This document shows positions 25,980-35,577 of a stretch of DNA of 64,000 bases, piece after piece; position 1 is the stretch's first letter; every line of letters begins with the position of its first letter. Source of the stretch: Tenacibaculum lutimaris. GTDB taxonomy: Bacteria; Bacteroidota; Bacteroidia; Flavobacteriales; Flavobacteriaceae. Made by a program: the position numbers and the translations under genes. Below the pieces are notes generated by a model. It was not told where the DNA came from. It searched no databases and saw nothing but the letters and a program-made list of their open reading frames with translations. The stretch lies in contig NZ_RAQM01000012.1 of NCBI RefSeq assembly GCF_003610735.1, positions 1-64,000 of the forward strand, read 5' to 3'.

Positions 25980-27899
25980 ATGAAAAAAATAACCTTACTA
26001 CTCGCTATAACTATTATAGCAAGTGCTTGTAAAAAGGACCAAAAAAAGCCAGCAGAAATTGGTGAAACACTTAAAGAATACTCTATCGAGCAAATGATGG
26101 ATAACGAAAGTGTTTTAGGAGGAAGTTTTTCACCTGATAATTCAAAATTACTCGTAACCAGTAATCGTTCTGGAATTTACAACATGTATACAGTTTCTAC
26201 AGCTGGTGGAGAATTTGAACCAATAACAAAATCGGACAGTTCTTCTGTTTTTGCAACATCTTATTTTCCAAAAGATGAAAGAATGTTATTTAGAATGGAT
26301 AATAATGGAGATGAAATTTATCATATCTTTTTAAGAGAGCTTGATGGCAACATTAAAAATTTAACACCAACTAAAGGTGCTAGAGCTGGATTTTTTGGCT
26401 GGGCAAAAGATGAGAAAAGCTTCTTTTTTACTTCTAATAAAAGAGATAAGCGTTTCATGGATCTTTATGAGATGAATCTTGAAACTTTCACTCCTGAAAT
26501 GATTTATGAAAATAAGGAGGGTTATAACGTAGCAGCAATATCTAATAATAAAAATATTTTAGCGCTAAGCAAAACTGTTAACACCAACGATAGTGATCTA
26601 TTCTTGTTTGATAGAACCACTAAAGTAATCACAAAAATCAATCTAACATTGAGTGGTAATTCAGCTGCTGATTTTTCTATTGATGATACTGATTTTTACT
26701 ATACAACAGATGCAGAAGGTGAATTTGCTACCTTAATGAAATACACCATTAGCTCCAATGAAACAGAAAAAATATTAGCTAAAGATTGGGATATTTCTGG
26801 AAGTTATTTTACCAACAATGGAAAATATAGAGTTACCTATATTAATGAAGATGCAAAAAATGTAATTGAAGTTTTTGATGTTGCTGAAGGTAAAAATATA
26901 ACCTTACCTAATGTTAACGGAAAAAGTATAACTAGCGTTGGTTTTTCTAGAGATGAAAACATGATGCGTTTTTATGCAGGAGGTTCTAACTCTCCATCAA
27001 ACCTATATGTGTACGATTTAGCAACTCAAAAACAAACACAACTAACAGATGTACTTAACAAAGATATTAACCCTAATGACTTGGTAGAAGCAAAAGTAAT
27101 CCGTTACCCTTCTTTTGACGGAGTAACTATTCCTGCTATTTACTATCTACCTCATCAAGCCACAGAAAATAATAAAGTTCCTGCTTTAGTTTGGGTTCAT
27201 GGAGGCCCTGGAGGGCAATCACGTCAAAACTTCAATTCTAGAATTCAATATTTAGTGAACCATGGATATGCTGTATTAGCTGTTAATAATCGCGGAAGTA
27301 GTGGTTATGGTAAAACCTTTTTTACTATGGATGACTTGAATCACGGTGAAAAAGATTTACAAGATTGTGTAGAAGGAAAAAATTGGTTAGCAAACCAACC
27401 AGAAATTGACGCTGAAAAAATCGGAATCATTGGTGGTTCTTATGGTGGTTATATGACAATGGCTGCATTAACCTATACACCTGAAGAGTTTGCTGTTGGT
27501 GTAAACATTTATGGAGTTACAAACTGGATGCGTACTTTAAAGAGTATTCCATCATGGTGGGAATCTTTTAGAGAAGCTTTATACAAAGAATTAGGAAACC
27601 CTTATTCTGCCGATTCAGTAAGGCTTAAAAGGATTTCGCCTTTATTTCATACTGATAAAGTAACCAAACCTTTAATGGTATTACAAGGAGCTACCGACCC
27701 TCGAGTTTTACAAGTAGAGTCTGATGAAATTGTCGCTGGAGTTAAAAAAAATGGTGTTCCTGTAGAATATGTTCTTTTTGAAGATGAAGGGCATGGTTTT
27801 GTTAAAAAAGAAAATCAAATAGAAGCAAACAGTAAAATTTTACAATTCTTAGACACTTATTTAAAGAAAGAAACTCCAATTAAAAACGATGAATTATAA
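25980..27899 (+). CDS. S9-family prolyl oligopeptidase-like lipoprotein
   Basis: A 639-residue protein: lipobox IIASAC with Cys17, an N-terminal beta-propeller (DNESVLGGSFSPDNSKLLV repeats), then an alpha/beta-hydrolase domain. The catalytic Ser is in GGSYGGYM near residue 489, Asp in GATDPRV near 571, and His in DEGHGF near 603. It cleaves peptides in the periplasm or at the outer membrane, DPP or acylaminoacyl peptidase style. It follows the BNR propeller gene by 25 bases. Confidence 0.85.
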   Translation: MKKITLLLAITIIASACKKDQKKPAEIGETLKEYSIEQMMDNESVLGGSFSPDNSKLLVTSNRSGIYNMYTVSTAGGEFEPITKSDSSSVFATSYFPKDERMLFRMDNNGDEIYHIFLRELDGNIKNLTPTKGARAGFFGWAKDEKSFFFTSNKRDKRFMDLYEMNLETFTPEMIYENKEGYNVAAISNNKNILALSKTVNTNDSDLFLFDRTTKVITKINLTLSGNSAADFSIDDTDFYYTTDAEGEFATLMKYTISSNETEKILAKDWDISGSYFTNNGKYRVTYINEDAKNVIEVFDVAEGKNITLPNVNGKSITSVGFSRDENMMRFYAGGSNSPSNLYVYDLATQKQTQLTDVLNKDINPNDLVEAKVIRYPSFDGVTIPAIYYLPHQATENNKVPALVWVHGGPGGQSRQNFNSRIQYLVNHGYAVLAVNNRGSSGYGKTFFTMDDLNHGEKDLQDCVEGKNWLANQPEIDAEKIGIIGGSYGGYMTMAALTYTPEEFAVGVNIYGVTNWMRTLKSIPSWWESFREALYKELGNPYSADSVRLKRISPLFHTDKVTKPLMVLQGATDPRVLQVESDEIVAGVKKNGVPVEYVLFEDEGHGFVKKENQIEANSKILQFLDTYLKKETPIKNDEL

Positions 27900-27952
27900 A
27901 TAAACTCAAAGAACTTTAACAGTATAACTTTTTATAAAAATTATCGAGTTTA

Positions 27953-28007
27953 TATTTTTGTCAGCATAACATAAAATCTCCTGCATATTCATTCATGTAG
28001 GGGATTT
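27953..28007 (+). promoter_or_regulatory. -7 element and hairpin upstream of the DUF2490 gene
   Basis: TATTTTTG (27953-27960) fits TAnnTTTG. A 13-bp stem (AAATCTCCTGCAT at 27974-27986 with ATGTAGGGGATTT at 27995-28007) and a T-run follow. It may terminate the S9 operon or attenuate the next gene. Confidence 0.5.
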
Positions 28008-28037
28008 TTAATATCACAAAGAACCACAACTATTATT

Positions 28038-28697
28038 ATGCGAAAATTATTCTTATTAATTATCACTTTATTTTCATTAAACACCTTTTCTCAAAATCAA
28101 CCTGATCCAACCAAAGAACTTGGTGTATGGTATATGTACAACGGATCTCACCAAATTTCAGATAAATTCGGGTTAAAATCTATGGCACATTTTCGTTTCT
28201 TTGAAGTAGGAGACGACATGCAACAATTCATCGGACGTTTAGGAGCTAATTATAAATTCAATAAAAATATAAATGCTACTGTAGGGTATGCTTTCTTAAA
28301 CACCGATGAAACTTTTGATATTAATGCTGGTGACTTTAACGAACATCGTATTTATGAAGACCTAAATGTAAAGCATAAAATAGCTAGCTTAAATTTAGCA
28401 CATCGCTTTAGAGGTGAACAACGTTTTTTTAAATCAACTACTGGTAACTTCTTTCGATATCAATTAGCCTTAGGTCATCCTATTGATGAAAAATGGTCTA
28501 CTTACATATATAATGAAACTTTTTTAGATTTTAAAGGTGAAGCATATAATCAAAACTGGTTTGGGGCTGGTTTTAAATATAAAATATCTGACATAGTTAA
28601 GCTTCAAGCAGGATATCAACTAATAAATGTAAATGAGATTGGTAATTTCAATAGAATTCAATTAGGAATTGCAATTACCACAAACCATAGAAAATAG
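28038..28697 (+). CDS. DUF2490-family outer-membrane protein
   Basis: A 219-residue protein with signal peptide (residues 1-18). The repeated aromatic-ended strands (LGVWYMYNGSHQISDKFGL, NATVGYAFLNT, QLALGHPIDEKW, FGAGFKYKISDIVKL) are DUF2490-type, an outer-membrane beta-barrel of unknown function. Length is usual. Regulated possibly by the hairpin preceding it. Confidence 0.75.
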   Translation: MRKLFLLIITLFSLNTFSQNQPDPTKELGVWYMYNGSHQISDKFGLKSMAHFRFFEVGDDMQQFIGRLGANYKFNKNINATVGYAFLNTDETFDINAGDFNEHRIYEDLNVKHKIASLNLAHRFRGEQRFFKSTTGNFFRYQLALGHPIDEKWSTYIYNETFLDFKGEAYNQNWFGAGFKYKISDIVKLQAGYQLINVNEIGNFNRIQLGIAITTNHRK

Positions 28698-28738
28698 AAC
28701 TAACTATTATTTCATACTTTAGCGACAAATTTTTTTAG

Positions 28739-30046
28739 ATGGAAACACCTCTTTTTACAAACGATGCAATCGTATTTGGTATTTTAATGATTTCTTTAGG
28801 TTTTGTTTTTTATACAGAATCACAAACCTCAGGATTTTGGCATAAATTTTATAAAATAGTACCCGGTTTATTCATGGCCTATTTTATTCCAGCAATATTT
28901 ACTACTCTAGGAGTTATTTCTCCTGAATGGGAAACTACAAATGCTGCTGGCGAAGTGGTAAAAAACAAATCACAATTATACTATGTATCTAGTAGATTTT
29001 TATTACCTGCAGCCTTAGTTTTAATGACTTTAAGTATTGATTTAAAAGCAATTTTTAACTTAGGTTCAAAAGCATTAATTATGTTTTTTACAGGAACCAT
29101 TGGAATTGTTATTGGAGGCCCTATCGCTATTTTATTAATCTCTACTGTTTCTCCTGAAACTGTTGGCGGAGCAGATTTTGATGCTGTATGGAGAGGTTTA
29201 TCTACCCTTGCTGGTAGTTGGATTGGTGGTGGTGCTAACCAAACCGCAATGTTAGAAATTTATAAATATAACCCTGCTAAATATGGAGGAATGGTATTTG
29301 TTGATATCGTTGTGGCTAATATTTGGATGGCAATTATTTTAATTGGAATTGGTAAAAAAGATAAAATTGATAAGTGGTTAAAAGCTGATACTTCTGCTAT
29401 TGAAGACTTAAAAGAACGTGTTTCTAATTTCACACAAGGCGTACGTAGAAATCCTACCTTAACTGATTTCATAATTATGTTAGCTATCGCTTTCGGTACT
29501 GTTGGTTTTGGTCATTTTGCTGCAGGATATTTAAGCGAAATTTTTGCTTCTATTACTGCTAGTATGGAATCTCAAACATGGCGAAATATCTTTTCATTTT
29601 TAGGATCAGGATTCTTCTGGTTAATTAGTATTTCAACAATTGTAGCAATATTTTTATCATTTACAAAAGCTAAAAATTACGAAGGTGCAGGTGCTAGTAA
29701 AATTGGTAGTATTTTTATTTATGTATTGGTAGCAACTATTGGTATGAAAATGGACTTAACTTTAATTTTTGACAATGTAGGGTTAATTGCTATTGGATTA
29801 GTTTGGATGGCTATTCATGCTGGATTATTAATATTAGTAGCTAAATTAATCCGAGCTCCATATTTCTTCTTGGCTGTAGGAAGTCAAGCAAATGTTGGTG
29901 GTGCTGCTTCTGCTCCTATTGTAGCACAAGCTTTTCACCCATCATTAGCTACTGTAGGTGTTTTATTAGCTGTTTTTGGATATGCAATAGGTACCGTGGG
30001 AGCAATTCTCTGTACAATTTTAATGGAAATAGCCTCAAAAGTTTAA
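28739..30046 (+). CDS. DUF819-family membrane protein
   Basis: A 435-residue polytopic membrane protein with about 10-11 hydrophobic segments. Its middle block LAGSWIGGGANQTAMLEIY and the C-terminal VGSQANVGGAASAPIVAQAFHPSLATVGVLLAVFGYAIGT are DUF819 hallmarks. The fold resembles sodium- or proton-coupled transporters, and a pseudo-repeat with paired glycine-rich halves is visible. Substrate unknown. Confidence 0.8.
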   Translation: METPLFTNDAIVFGILMISLGFVFYTESQTSGFWHKFYKIVPGLFMAYFIPAIFTTLGVISPEWETTNAAGEVVKNKSQLYYVSSRFLLPAALVLMTLSIDLKAIFNLGSKALIMFFTGTIGIVIGGPIAILLISTVSPETVGGADFDAVWRGLSTLAGSWIGGGANQTAMLEIYKYNPAKYGGMVFVDIVVANIWMAIILIGIGKKDKIDKWLKADTSAIEDLKERVSNFTQGVRRNPTLTDFIIMLAIAFGTVGFGHFAAGYLSEIFASITASMESQTWRNIFSFLGSGFFWLISISTIVAIFLSFTKAKNYEGAGASKIGSIFIYVLVATIGMKMDLTLIFDNVGLIAIGLVWMAIHAGLLILVAKLIRAPYFFLAVGSQANVGGAASAPIVAQAFHPSLATVGVLLAVFGYAIGTVGAILCTILMEIASKV

Positions 30047-30086
30047 GAGAAATCTGCATATTTGCAACAGACAAATTTTGAATTCA

Positions 30087-30791
30087 ATGAAGAAAATTAT
30101 TGCTCTTTTCGCAATAGCACTTGTAGCTTTTGCCTGCTCCTCTAAAAAAGAGGGAAACATGATAGTTAAAGGTCAAATCAAAGGACTAAAAAAAGGTACT
30201 TTATATCTTCAAAAAATGAACGATACCTTATTAGTATCTGTTGATTCTTTAGCTTTATTAGGTGATGACAAATTTATTTTAACCGATAATGTAGAATCTC
30301 CTGTAATGTACTACCTTACTTTTGATGGTAACACAACCGACAAACACATTATGTTCTTTGGTGAAGAAGGTGAAATTACAATAAATGATAATATTGAAGA
30401 ATTTGGTTTTAAACCTGAAATTAAAGGATCTAAAAATCAAAAAGTTATGGATGAATATCGTAAGATAAACCAGAAATTTTTAGAGCAACGTTTAGATTTT
30501 GTAAAAAAAGATCTTGAAGCTCGTCAATCTCAAGATGAAGCTCAAATACAGCAAATAGAGGAAGATTATAAAAAAATGATTCGTCGTCGTTTCTTATTTT
30601 CTACAAACTTTGCTATTGCTAATGCTGATAGCGAAGCTGCCCCTTACATTGCTTTATCAGAATTATACGATGCTAACATTCAACTTTTAGATACTATCAA
30701 CAATAGTTTAACAGATAGAGTTAAAAGCTCTGAATATGGAAAACGTTTGCAAAAATTTGTAAGTGATATCAAAACAAAAGAAGGTAAATAA
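30087..30791 (+). CDS. DUF4369-domain lipoprotein
   Basis: About 234 residues. Lipobox VAFAC with Cys17, then a DUF4369-type beta domain (IVKGQIKGLKKGTLYLQKM, and DDKFILTDNVESPVMYYLTF) as found at the front of Bacteroidota thiol-disulfide lipoproteins. Here the thioredoxin domain is missing; a coiled stretch (LEARQSQDEAQIQQIEEDYKKM) follows. ATG 30087 is chosen over TTG 30078. A strong palindromic terminator follows. Confidence 0.7.
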   Translation: MKKIIALFAIALVAFACSSKKEGNMIVKGQIKGLKKGTLYLQKMNDTLLVSVDSLALLGDDKFILTDNVESPVMYYLTFDGNTTDKHIMFFGEEGEITINDNIEEFGFKPEIKGSKNQKVMDEYRKINQKFLEQRLDFVKKDLEARQSQDEAQIQQIEEDYKKMIRRRFLFSTNFAIANADSEAAPYIALSELYDANIQLLDTINNSLTDRVKSSEYGKRLQKFVSDIKTKEGK

Positions 30792-30810
30792 TCCTTTTCT
30801 TTATTATATA

Positions 30811-30844
30811 AAAAAAGCTCATTCAAATTTGAATGAGCTTTTTT
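30811..30844. terminator. Bidirectional terminator
   Basis: A 34-base perfect palindrome with a core of AGCTCATTCAAA and its complement, flanked by A and T runs. It serves the DUF4369 gene and, on the minus strand, uspA. Confidence 0.9.
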
Positions 30845-30856
30845 ATTTCTATTTTA

Positions 30857-31693
30857 TTATATCTTAAAAGACATTACTGGTAATTTACTATGGTTTGCAA
30901 TGTCCTCAGAAATACTTCCTTCAAAAAAGTGAGCTACACCTTTTCTACCATGTGATGCTACAACTAACACATCAACATCTATTTTATCTGCATAATAAAA
31001 CACTCCTCTTTCTACTGAGTAATCTGAAACAATTTTCACCTTTTTCATTCCTTCCTCAGGACTCTCGTTGGTTTGTTTAAAAAATCGCTCCATTCTTTCT
31101 TCCAACTCTTTTGTGCTTTTAAACTTAGATGTAGGAGTACTTACATATATTAGTTCTACCTCTTTTTCTATATCATTAAAGAAAGTTTTAGCTTGCATAT
31201 ATGGTTTTACATCATCGTCAGAAAAATCACAAGCAAACAATACCTTTTCAATTTTTTCTGTTATCGGTTTTTCTTTAACTACTAGTACAGGAACATGAGC
31301 ATAACGAATTACTTTTTCGGTGTTAGAACCTATAAACATTTCTTTTAATCCGCTAACTCCTTTAGACCCCATTATAATTAAATCTGCTTTTTCTTCTCTA
31401 GCTAAAAGGTCTATTTCACTGAAAATTTTAAAATGCTTAATGATTGGTGTTACTTTCACACCAGATAAATACTCTTTTTTTAAAAATTCAGTGAGTTTCT
31501 TCTCCGTTAGCTCTAAATAAAATACCATTTCTTGCTGTATGTAACTTTCTGACTGACTAAGTACAGCGTTTGAAAGTTCTAACATATGTACAACTACTAT
31601 TTCAGCATTAGTTTCTTTTGCAAAAAACACAGCTGTTTGTAGCGCTTTTTCAGAATATTCGGAGAAATCAACAGGAACAATTATTTTTTTCAT
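30857..31693 (-). CDS. Tandem-domain universal stress protein
   Basis: A 278-residue protein with two UspA domains (about residues 1-140 and 148-278). Each carries the nucleotide-binding loop: GSKGVSGLKEMFIGSNTEKV in the first and SHGRKGVAHFFEGSISEDIA in the second. It has a dedicated promoter with an FNR-type site, so it is likely induced when oxygen is low. Such Usp proteins often accompany cbb3 oxidase genes. Confidence 0.85.
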   Translation of the reverse strand: MKKIIVPVDFSEYSEKALQTAVFFAKETNAEIVVVHMLELSNAVLSQSESYIQQEMVFYLELTEKKLTEFLKKEYLSGVKVTPIIKHFKIFSEIDLLAREEKADLIIMGSKGVSGLKEMFIGSNTEKVIRYAHVPVLVVKEKPITEKIEKVLFACDFSDDDVKPYMQAKTFFNDIEKEVELIYVSTPTSKFKSTKELEERMERFFKQTNESPEEGMKKVKIVSDYSVERGVFYYADKIDVDVLVVASHGRKGVAHFFEGSISEDIANHSKLPVMSFKI

Positions 31694-31726
31694 GATTTGT
31701 TTAGTTTTAAAGTTTAATACACTTTA

Positions 31727-31770
31727 TAAAGTTACCTAAACTTTCTCATTTAAACCATGATATTTATCAT
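31727..31770 (-). promoter_or_regulatory. uspA promoter with FNR-type site
   Basis: Inverted repeat ATGAT-ATTT-ATCAT at 31757-31770. The minus-strand -7 element TAACTTTA (31734-31727) starts 29.5 bases from the repeat centre. The start codon is at 31693. Confidence 0.65.
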
Positions 31771-31778
31771 TAAAGCTC

Positions 31779-32477
31779 TTAATGACAACCTTCTACTGAA
31801 TTATGTAATTCAGTAACTGGTAATGGAGACACATAAGGAATTCCTAAACCCAACCCTCTTAATACAAACAAGATTCCTATGAAAACAACCACGAAAGGAA
31901 TGGCTTGTTGAATTCTTTTTCTAACCAATCCATTTGCAAAATTACCTACGTATACCACAGCTGTCATTAAAGGGATGGTTCCTAAGCCAAAAAGAAACAT
32001 ATACAAACTACCTGATAGCATGTTATTGGTAGCTAAAGCTCCAAAAACAGCCATATACACCAATCCGCATGGAAGAAACCCGTTTAAAAAACCTATAGTA
32101 AAAAACGTATCATTTCCTTTTTTCTTTAACTCTTTTCCTAAAGAAGATTTTACTTTTATCACCAATTTATTAATAGGTGCTGAAAAACTATACTTTTGAA
32201 AAGTTTTAGGTAATAAGATTACCAAAATCATTAAAACACCTACAATAATAGAAAGTTGCTGTTGAAATCCGAAAAAATAAAATCCTTTTCCTAACAACCC
32301 AAATAGCAAACCTATTAAACTGTATGTAAACAAGCGTCCTAAATGATAACTGGTAATTTGGAGGAACTGTTTTACTTTGTTTGTTCTATTTACGGGCAAC
32401 ATAAAGGCTATAGGTCCGCACATACCTATGCAGTGAAAACTTCCTAATAGCCCAAATATAATTGCTGAAAGAAACAT
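31779..32477 (-). CDS. Sulfite exporter TauE/SafE-family (CcoH-region) membrane protein
   Basis: A 232-residue integral membrane protein with about six helices. The N-terminal GLLGSFHCIGMCGPIAFMLP and the central GFLNGFLPCGLVYMAVFGALA match the TauE/SafE and DsbD-like family that follows fixH in Bacteroidota cco clusters. The CGP and PCG cysteines could handle copper or thiols, in oxidase assembly. Its ATG overlaps the fixH stop by one base (TAATG). Confidence 0.7.
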   Translation of the reverse strand: MFLSAIIFGLLGSFHCIGMCGPIAFMLPVNRTNKVKQFLQITSYHLGRLFTYSLIGLLFGLLGKGFYFFGFQQQLSIIVGVLMILVILLPKTFQKYSFSAPINKLVIKVKSSLGKELKKKGNDTFFTIGFLNGFLPCGLVYMAVFGALATNNMLSGSLYMFLFGLGTIPLMTAVVYVGNFANGLVRKRIQQAIPFVVVFIGILFVLRGLGLGIPYVSPLPVTELHNSVEGCH

Positions 32478-32923
32478 TAGTAAACCAATTCTTTCTGAAA
32501 TAAATAATCTTTATTTTTGTAGTTCCAGGAAACGGTTATGTTCCAACGACCACCCAACAAACGGTTCTCAGGCACGAGCAAATATGTTTCGGAAAGCGAA
32601 ATAGGCATTTCGAAATCCAATTGTTTATCAGATGGTCTGTATAGGAACACTTTTCCTTTGATATCTTTAGGGTTAAAGTCTGTTGGAAAATAGACTTTAA
32701 TTCCTTCTGATACTTTTTCTATTTTAATATTTTCTTTTAATGCTTTCGCATTTTTTGTAGCATTTATTTGATTTTGAACTTCCAACTCTTGTTGATAGTA
32801 CTTTTCTGTTACTAAATCGTGATTAAAGTTTTTACCTGTACTCATCGTTATTACGAAATACATGATAAACCCTATAAACCCTATAATTGCTATTACTATA
32901 CCCGTGCCCCAGTTTAGTTTCAT
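32477..32923 (-). CDS. fixH: FixH-family cbb3 assembly protein
   Basis: About 148 residues with a single membrane helix (residues 6-26, KLNWGTGIVIAIIGFIGFIM) and a periplasmic beta domain ending in RWNITVSWNYKNKDYLFQKELVY, the FixH signature. FixH and the CcoI pump are thought to help copper loading of the cbb3 oxidase. ATG 32923 is preferred to one 21 bases upstream since it starts directly before the helix. Coupled to the tauE/safE gene. Confidence 0.85.
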   Translation of the reverse strand: MKLNWGTGIVIAIIGFIGFIMYFVITMSTGKNFNHDLVTEKYYQQELEVQNQINATKNAKALKENIKIEKVSEGIKVYFPTDFNPKDIKGKVFLYRPSDKQLDFEMPISLSETYLLVPENRLLGGRWNITVSWNYKNKDYLFQKELVY

Positions 32924-33016
32924 TTTATTTTGTTTTTGTGTCATTGAGAAAAATGTAGCAACCTATTTATAAACTAAGTGATTACTTCACCTTTCTTCCT
33001 CTTAATGACGGTATTT

Positions 33017-34444
33017 TTATCTATAACTTCTTGGTCCTAAAAAGTTGGTAGTTGTTGTTTCAATAAGTTTATCACCACTATATACTCCAATTTTTAGTTT
33101 TTCTTTTTCATCTTTCATTTCAGATTGATGTAACTCTATAAACAAAGTCCCTTCAGCCAATCCTTGTTTAGGAACTTCAAAATTTTGATGTGTTACCGTT
33201 TCTATTGTTCCTTTATGTGACAATAATTTGTAACTCACATCATCTATCTCTTTAGTTGTTTTATTTACTACTTTATAGGTGTAAATATTACTAATTATTC
33301 CATTTTCTTTATGTTGATACAATTGTCCTGGTAAACGTAAAATTGTAGCTTCAACATCATTTCTTAAAAACAGCATCCCTATTAAAATTCCAATTAAAAT
33401 GAATAATACTGCTGAGTATCCTTTCATTCTTGCAGTAAACTTAAAAGGTGATTTTTTTACAATGTTTTCTTCACTTGCATAACGGATTAATCCTTTTGGC
33501 AAGCCTACCTTTTCCATTATATGATCACACTCATCGATACAAGCTGTACAGTTTACACACTCTAACTGTGTTCCGTTACGAATATCAATTCCTGTAGGAC
33601 ATACGTGTACACACTGAAAACAATCAATACAATCTCCTTTACCTGATGCTACCCTATCTTCTTTCTTATTAAACTTTCCTCTTCCTGTCTTTCCTTCTCC
33701 TCTTACGTGATCGTAAGCAACATTTATCGTTTTATTATCTAACAGTACTCCTTGTAATCTACCATAAGGACAAGCAATAATACACACTTGCTCTCTAAAC
33801 CATGCAAAAATAAAATAGAATACTCCTGTAAAAATTAATAAAGAAATTAACGTACTAAAATGATCTAACGGATTGCCTGTTATATAACTTATTAGCTTAT
33901 CGCTTCCTATTAAATAAGCTAAGAATACGTTTGCTATAATAAAAGAGATGATAAAAAACACAATCCATTTTAATACTCTCTTTCTAATTTTTTCTGCATT
34001 CCAAGGTTGTTTAGCTAATCGTATTTGTTTTCCTCTATCTCCTTCAATTAAATACTCTATTTTTCTAAAAACCATTTCTAAAAAAATGGTTTGTGGACAA
34101 ATCCATCCACAAAAAATTCGACCAAACACAACAGTAAATAGAATGATAAACACCACTCCTATTATCATTGAAATTACCATTAAATGGAAATCTTGAGGCC
34201 AAAAAGGAAAACCGAAAATGTTAAACTTACGTTCTAAAACATTAAATAGTAAAAATTGGTTTCCGTTAATTTTTACAAAAGGAGCTAATAACAAGAATGC
34301 TAATAAAAAGTAGCTTACATAGCTTCGATATTTATAAAACTTACCACTTGGTTTTTTTGGAAACACCCAAGCCCTTTTACCTTCATCATTTATAGTGCCT
34401 ATACTATCTCTAAATTGTTCGTTTTTGGGTGTTTCCATAATCAA
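33017..34444 (-). CDS. ccoG: CcoG/FixG, cbb3 oxidase maturation ferredoxin-like protein
   Basis: A 475-residue membrane protein. Several helices precede the polyferredoxin CxxCxxCxxxCP clusters: GDCIDCFQCVHVCPTGIDIR and ECVNCTACIDECDHIM. An additional CGWICPQTIFLE and a C-terminal Ig-like domain (FixG C-term) follow. CcoG is a cupric reductase needed for CuB insertion. It is in the cco operon with ccoP 25 bases upstream. ATG 34444 or 34438 are both possible. Confidence 0.95.
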   Translation of the reverse strand: MIMETPKNEQFRDSIGTINDEGKRAWVFPKKPSGKFYKYRSYVSYFLLAFLLLAPFVKINGNQFLLFNVLERKFNIFGFPFWPQDFHLMVISMIIGVVFIILFTVVFGRIFCGWICPQTIFLEMVFRKIEYLIEGDRGKQIRLAKQPWNAEKIRKRVLKWIVFFIISFIIANVFLAYLIGSDKLISYITGNPLDHFSTLISLLIFTGVFYFIFAWFREQVCIIACPYGRLQGVLLDNKTINVAYDHVRGEGKTGRGKFNKKEDRVASGKGDCIDCFQCVHVCPTGIDIRNGTQLECVNCTACIDECDHIMEKVGLPKGLIRYASEENIVKKSPFKFTARMKGYSAVLFILIGILIGMLFLRNDVEATILRLPGQLYQHKENGIISNIYTYKVVNKTTKEIDDVSYKLLSHKGTIETVTHQNFEVPKQGLAEGTLFIELHQSEMKDEKEKLKIGVYSGDKLIETTTTNFLGPRSYR

Positions 34445-34469
34445 CTATTAAAAACTAATTTGTAACTAT

Positions 34470-35390
34470 TTATTGAATACTATCTTTTGGTTGCTCATCA
34501 GGTTCAGCTACAGTAGAAGTTGCTCCTTCTTCTTTATATAACTCTCCTTGAGGTTCTTTTGGCTTTGCAGGAGTAGTTCCTTGCATAGAAATTATATAAC
34601 TCGCTACTTTTTGAATATCAGCTGGTTTTAAGGTTTTATTCCAAGCTACCATCCCTTTACCGTCTCTACCTCCATTAGCAATAGTGTTGAAAATATTTTT
34701 CATACCACCACCTAAAATCCAATATTCATCGGTTAAGTTTGGTCCAATACCACCTCCACCATCAGCAACGTGACATGCTGCACAGTTTAGGTTATATACT
34801 GCCTTACCTCTACTTAAATCTCCTGCATCTGTTAAAACGGTTGCTGTTTCTGCATCAATAACAGCTTCTTTTGAAGTTGATTTGAACGCTGCTAATTCTC
34901 TTTTTGCTTCAGCAACTGCTTGTGCATATTCCATTTCTTGGTTATCTGCACCTAATACATGATATCTTACTAAATATACCGCTGCAAAAATGATTGTTGC
35001 ATAAAACATATACAGCCACCACGGTGGTAAGTTATTATCTAACTCTTTAATTCCATCATAGTTATGATCAAGAATAATTTCATCTTCTTGCTCAACTGCT
35101 TTAGCCTCTGTCCACCTACTAATAAGCTTTTTAGCCCAAGCCCAGTTATCAACTTCTTCTGGTTTAACTCCGTCTTTTTCCATTTGAAGTTGCTCTGCTC
35201 TTTGTTGCGCTACAATGTTTAAAGCTTCTTTTAAAACTACCACGGTTATAAGCCCTACAATTGCTATCCAAACTAATGGATGTTCATACAGACTAAATGG
35301 ATTTTGGTATGATTTAATTGCAGTAGCAATAGCAAAAAAGGTTACTGCAACAAAAATGATATATACTATAGATTGAAAATATTTTTTCAT
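34470..35390 (-). CDS. ccoP: CcoP, cbb3 oxidase cytochrome c subunit III
   Basis: A 306-residue membrane protein with three N-terminal helices (about 5-25, 40-57 and 125-145). A periplasmic cytochrome domain has one heme-binding CAACH, with Cys203, Cys206 and His207, and the axial Met in the MKNIF or GKGMVAW region. Proteobacterial CcoP usually has two such hemes; only one is seen here. The C-terminus after about 275 is disordered and rich in Pro, Glu and Lys. Confidence 0.9.
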   Translation of the reverse strand: MKKYFQSIVYIIFVAVTFFAIATAIKSYQNPFSLYEHPLVWIAIVGLITVVVLKEALNIVAQQRAEQLQMEKDGVKPEEVDNWAWAKKLISRWTEAKAVEQEDEIILDHNYDGIKELDNNLPPWWLYMFYATIIFAAVYLVRYHVLGADNQEMEYAQAVAEAKRELAAFKSTSKEAVIDAETATVLTDAGDLSRGKAVYNLNCAACHVADGGGGIGPNLTDEYWILGGGMKNIFNTIANGGRDGKGMVAWNKTLKPADIQKVASYIISMQGTTPAKPKEPQGELYKEEGATSTVAEPDEQPKDSIQ

Positions 35391-35404
35391 CTTGTTAAAT
35401 TTTA

Positions 35405-35572
35405 CTAATTATCTAAAGGTAATTCACTTACACTACTTATATATTCTTTTTTGGCTGTAAACACCCACCAAAACAACACTACGAAAAATGTAAAGAATAT
35501 GGTTAGTGAAATAATTGGGTATATTTCAATACCTGCAATTGTTTCCATATGGTTTTTTACAAACTTTAACAT
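35405..35572 (-). CDS. ccoQ: CcoQ-like small cbb3 subunit
   Basis: A 55-residue protein, too short for usual cut-offs: MLKFVKNHMETIAGIEIYPI, then a single membrane helix (SLTIFFTFFVVLFWWVF) and an AKKEYI tail. It lies between ccoNO (five bases) and ccoP (14 bases), exactly where CcoQ/FixQ sits. Confidence 0.8.
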   Translation of the reverse strand: MLKFVKNHMETIAGIEIYPIISLTIFFTFFVVLFWWVFTAKKEYISSVSELPLDN

Positions 35573-35577
35573 AATTT

